Assembly (NCBI GenBank): GCA_900769275.1
Contig: CAAGGA010000038.1
Coordinates: 1 to 34,609, forward strand
Direction of reading: 5' to 3'
DNA length: 34,609 nt
Source: an uncultured Prevotella sp.
Lineage (GTDB): Bacteria > Bacteroidota > Bacteroidia > Bacteroidales > Bacteroidaceae
A program made the translations under genes and the position numbers. Shown one piece after another: positions 32,675 through 34,609 of the stretch. Within the stretch, counting starts at the first letter, position 1; each line of letters starts with the position of its first letter. The notes under the pieces are model-generated. The model did not search any database. It saw nothing but the letters and a program-made list of their open reading frames with translations, and had not been told where the DNA came from.

Positions 32675-32683
32675 TATTTTTGC
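32675..32683 (+). promoter_or_regulatory. Candidate -7 element for the small ORF and SDR gene
   Basis: TATTTTTGC on the plus strand fits the Bacteroidetes -7 consensus and lies 49-57 nt before the small-ORF ATG, divergent from the ugd box. No clear -33 TTTG. Confidence 0.45.
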
Positions 32684-32732
32684 ACCTGCATTACATCTTA
32701 CCACAGATATTATCAGAAAACAAATATTTCTC

Positions 32733-32876
32733 ATGGCAAACAGATTTGACCACAACAACGACCGCCGCCGCGACGAACTGATCAGGGTAATCGAACATAG
32801 CGTAGAGTCTCTGTCACAAGGGGAACTCGAAGCCCTCTATTATGATATGGTATCCAAAGGATATATTATGGTATGA
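32733..32876 (+). CDS. Small uncharacterised 47-residue protein
   Basis: ATG at 32733 to TGA at 32876 encodes 47 residues: a basic/Asn-Asp start (MANRFDHNNDRRRDEL), then a helix-like stretch (IRVIEHSVESLSQGELEALY) and the end YDMVSKGYIMV. It is charged and soluble with no signal or membrane segment. A promoter-like box lies upstream, the SDR gene starts 15 bp downstream, and the reading is protein-like, so I think it is real and co-transcribed. I recognise no family. The hydrophobic and acidic spacing of the helix would suit a small binding or regulatory peptide, but that is speculation. Confidence 0.65.
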   Translation: MANRFDHNNDRRRDELIRVIEHSVESLSQGELEALYYDMVSKGYIMV

Positions 32877-32891
32877 CTCAGGCTTGAAAAC

Positions 32892-33629
32892 ATGGAATCA
32901 AAAGCAATAATCTTAGGAGCAACCTCCGGAATAGGAAAGGAGATTGCCATACAACTGGCTGAAAAAGGATGGAAAGTAGGAATAGCCGGCAGAAGACGGG
33001 AACTCCTTGACGACCTTGTGGCATCACATGATAATATCATTGCATCACGGACGATTGACGTTACGAGAGAAGATGCTCCTGCCCTACTCCTTGACCTCAT
33101 CAACGAAATGGAGGGGATTGACCTATACCTGCATAGCAGCGGGATAGGATGGCAGAACATTGAGTTGGACATAGAGAAAGAGCTACAGACCATCAGCACC
33201 AACGCAATGGGAGTAACACGCATGGTTGACACCATGTTCCATTACTTCGAGAGTCATCCCGACCATGTGGGACATATCGCCGTAATAAGCAGCATAGCAG
33301 GCACTAAGGGGCTGGGGGCTTCTCCCTCCTACTCCGCCACAAAGCGATACGTAAACCATTACCTTGAATGCCTCACGCAACTGTGCTCCATACGCAAGAT
33401 AAGGCACATCCGTCTCCATGACATCCGCCCGGGCTTCGTCCGCACACCTCTTATTAGCGGTGTCACCTACCCTATGCAGCTTGACGTGAAACCCGTGGCA
33501 AGAGAGATAATCCGTGGCATAGAGCATGGCAAGAGCATCATCACAGTAGATTGGCGTTACCGCATACTCGTATTCTTCTGGCGACTCATACCACGCTGCA
33601 TTTGGGTAAGGCTACGGTTCCTGCACTGA
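32892..33629 (+). CDS. Short-chain dehydrogenase/reductase
   Basis: 245 residues, classical SDR. The nucleotide-binding GATSGIG is at 9-15 and AGRRREL (an Arg pair after beta-2 that favours NADPH). IDV precedes the beta-4 region, the usual NNAG is replaced by HSSGIG, and the catalytic Ser is in VISSIAG with YSATK as the Tyr-x-x-x-Lys pair. RPGFVRT follows. The C-terminus ends in a basic/aromatic hydrophobic stretch (WRYRILVFFWRLIPRCIWVRL) that could touch the membrane. Substrate unknown. It follows the small ORF by 15 bp. Confidence 0.88.
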   Translation: MESKAIILGATSGIGKEIAIQLAEKGWKVGIAGRRRELLDDLVASHDNIIASRTIDVTREDAPALLLDLINEMEGIDLYLHSSGIGWQNIELDIEKELQTISTNAMGVTRMVDTMFHYFESHPDHVGHIAVISSIAGTKGLGASPSYSATKRYVNHYLECLTQLCSIRKIRHIRLHDIRPGFVRTPLISGVTYPMQLDVKPVAREIIRGIEHGKSIITVDWRYRILVFFWRLIPRCIWVRLRFLH

Positions 33630-33735
33630 TTAACCATGGAATTGTTTTTCTACAGGCATGAACGCATGAACGCCATTCTGCATTAGCGGGCATACAGGAG
33701 AAAGACTAATGGCGTTGATAATCATACAAACAAAA

Positions 33736-33765
33736 AGCCGGACAGAGTAAAGACCCTGTCCGGCT
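33736..33765. terminator. Bidirectional terminator between SDR and the secreted-protein gene
   Basis: AGCCGGACAG (33736-33745) and CTGTCCGGCT (33756-33765) form a perfect 10-bp GC-rich stem with a 10-nt loop. On the minus strand the stem is followed by TTTTTGTTTG, and on the plus strand by ATTTGTTTAT. It separates two convergent genes. Confidence 0.9.
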
Positions 33766-33807
33766 ATTTGTTTATATTCTTACCTCAATGAAGAGGTATC
33801 GTTGTCA

Positions 33808-34580
33808 TTACTTTACAACGTACTTGTTACCGTTCTTGATAACAAGACCCTTGTAATCCTTAGAAACACGCTGACCGGCGATGTTGTAGATAGCCTTTAC
33901 AGCAGAGTTGTCTTTCACTACATCGTTGATACCAGCAGATGGGTCTGTACCGAATTGATATGCAGAACTATTATTGACACCAAATTCCTTAACCCAGAGG
34001 TTTTCTGTGCCTTCTGTAGCAATGAGGTTCTCTGTCTTGTCAGCTGTCATGAAGATGAAATTCCTGAAGTAATATTTGTTAGCTTCCTTCATGTTAGACA
34101 GGTTGAATGTCCAAGAATTCTGATTGTCTTTTGTATCAGCAGGAATGGTAATAGTATTTTCATAAGTCTGCCAATCAGTAGTGAAATTTAAGTCGCCGAT
34201 TCCTGCCCAATAGAGGTAACCACCAGCACCATTTGTGTTCTGTGAACCAACAGTAGCAGCTGTTTCTGCCTTGTAATCGAACTTCAAGTAAACTTCTTCG
34301 CCAACAGCAAGAGTACGGTTACCGATAAGGAAGAACTGGTTGTCCCATGGCTGACCATTATAAAGTGCCTTTTCTTCTTCTGTAGGATTATCAGCATCAG
34401 CGAGCAAGCCTGCAGCCTTAGCCTCATCGAGAGAGTAATTACGCTCACCAGCGTTTACGACAACTTCTGTGGCATTAATGCAATCTTCTGGGTTGAGAGG
34501 CTCTTTCTCTGCTTCACCCTCAACCTTCTCGAAAAGCATCTGCATGGATTCTGTATCAATAGTAATCGTCCACACACCAG
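33808..34580 (-). CDS. Secreted protein with C-terminal sorting-like tail, N-terminus missing
   Basis: The frame is open from 34580, the last genomic base, to the stop at 33808, so the start is off the contig. A GTG at 34575 is in frame but inside GVWTITIDTE and is not a believable start. About 255 residues are seen: a beta-rich, jelly-roll-like stretch (YLKFDYKAETAATVG, YLYWAGIGDLNF, WQTYENTITIP, KYYFRNFIFM), then a linker and the tail AIYNIAGQRVSKDYKG...KYVVK. That tail resembles the secretion/sorting tails at the ends of many Prevotella exported proteins (type IX secretion type). The function of the body is unknown, and a carbohydrate-binding or adhesin role is possible. Confidence 0.75.
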
Positions 34581-34609
34581 AGATCGGAAGAGCGTCGTGT
34601 AGGGAAAGA
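34581..34609. other. Illumina TruSeq adapter sequence (artefact)
   Basis: The last 29 bases begin AGATCGGAAGAGCGTCGTGT and continue AGGGAAAGA. This is the read-through form of the Illumina universal adapter, known from sequencing libraries, and has no biological origin. The genomic sequence ends at 34580. Confidence 0.97.

Noticed and set aside
32525..32758. N-terminal extension of ugd by 78 codons
   Set aside because: The extra sequence is not protein-like, overlaps the divergent small ORF and promoter boxes, and the NAD-binding motif follows normally after the shorter start.

Overview
The window looks like a chromosomal contig from a Prevotella-like member of the Bacteroidota. The reasons are several promoter elements of the Bacteroidetes type (TAnnTTTGC, one with TTTG 20 nt upstream), a parA-parB-DUF5683-transglycosylase-Rel gene order that I know from Bacteroidetes, enzymes for pectin and beta-mannan, and a secreted-protein tail (IAGQRV...YVVK) common in Prevotella. 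Almost every gene lies on the minus strand. The exceptions are surE-lpxB and a small-ORF/SDR pair.

Layout. (1) 1-1174: the 5' part of a tyrosine integrase with an in-frame TAG, then a gene-poor stretch ending in a perfect 22-bp-stem terminator. (2) 1237-9838: nitroreductase, a tandem two-domain CE12 esterase, an acyl-CoA dehydrogenase/etfA/etfB operon with its own promoter, an SBF-family transporter and a CE8 pectinesterase. (3) 10075-18508: housekeeping block. parA-parB-DUF5683-mltD-rel runs on the minus strand, and surE-lpxB runs divergently with ATGA coupling. (4) 18489-30389: a TtcA-like gene and a mannan-utilisation operon. Transcription order is GH26, GH130, GPH symporter, GH31, AGE-family epimerase, manA, GH36. 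(5) 30390-34580: a repeat-rich gap, ugd, an unannotated 47-aa ORF with an SDR gene, and the 3' part of a secreted protein cut by the window end. The last 29 bases are Illumina adapter, not biology.

How the genes fit. The mannan operon matches the Bacteroides fragilis-type mannobiose route. GH26 releases mannobiose and GH36 strips alpha-galactose. The GPH symporter imports the disaccharide, the AGE protein epimerises it to mannosyl-glucose, and GH130 phosphorolyses that to mannose-1-phosphate and glucose. ManA links mannose-6-phosphate to glycolysis. GH31 (YicI-like) suggests the polymer also carries alpha-xylose or another alpha-linked sugar. No SusC/SusD pair is in the window. CE8 and CE12 act on pectin esters.

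The most unusual structure is not a protein. Many gene junctions (about 12.4, 19.2, 21.6, 22.7 and 29.1 kb, with related cases at 1.8, 3.75 and 8.85 kb) carry low-complexity direct repeats. At 12.4, 19.2, 21.6 and 29.1 kb these fold as long inverted repeats. In the mRNA the U/G-rich arm follows the stop codon of one gene, and an A/C-rich, U-poor arm lies directly upstream of the next AUG. Two of them share a 31-nt core with one mismatch although they are 10 kb apart. I regard this as the best candidate for an undescribed regulatory element family, but its function is inference only.
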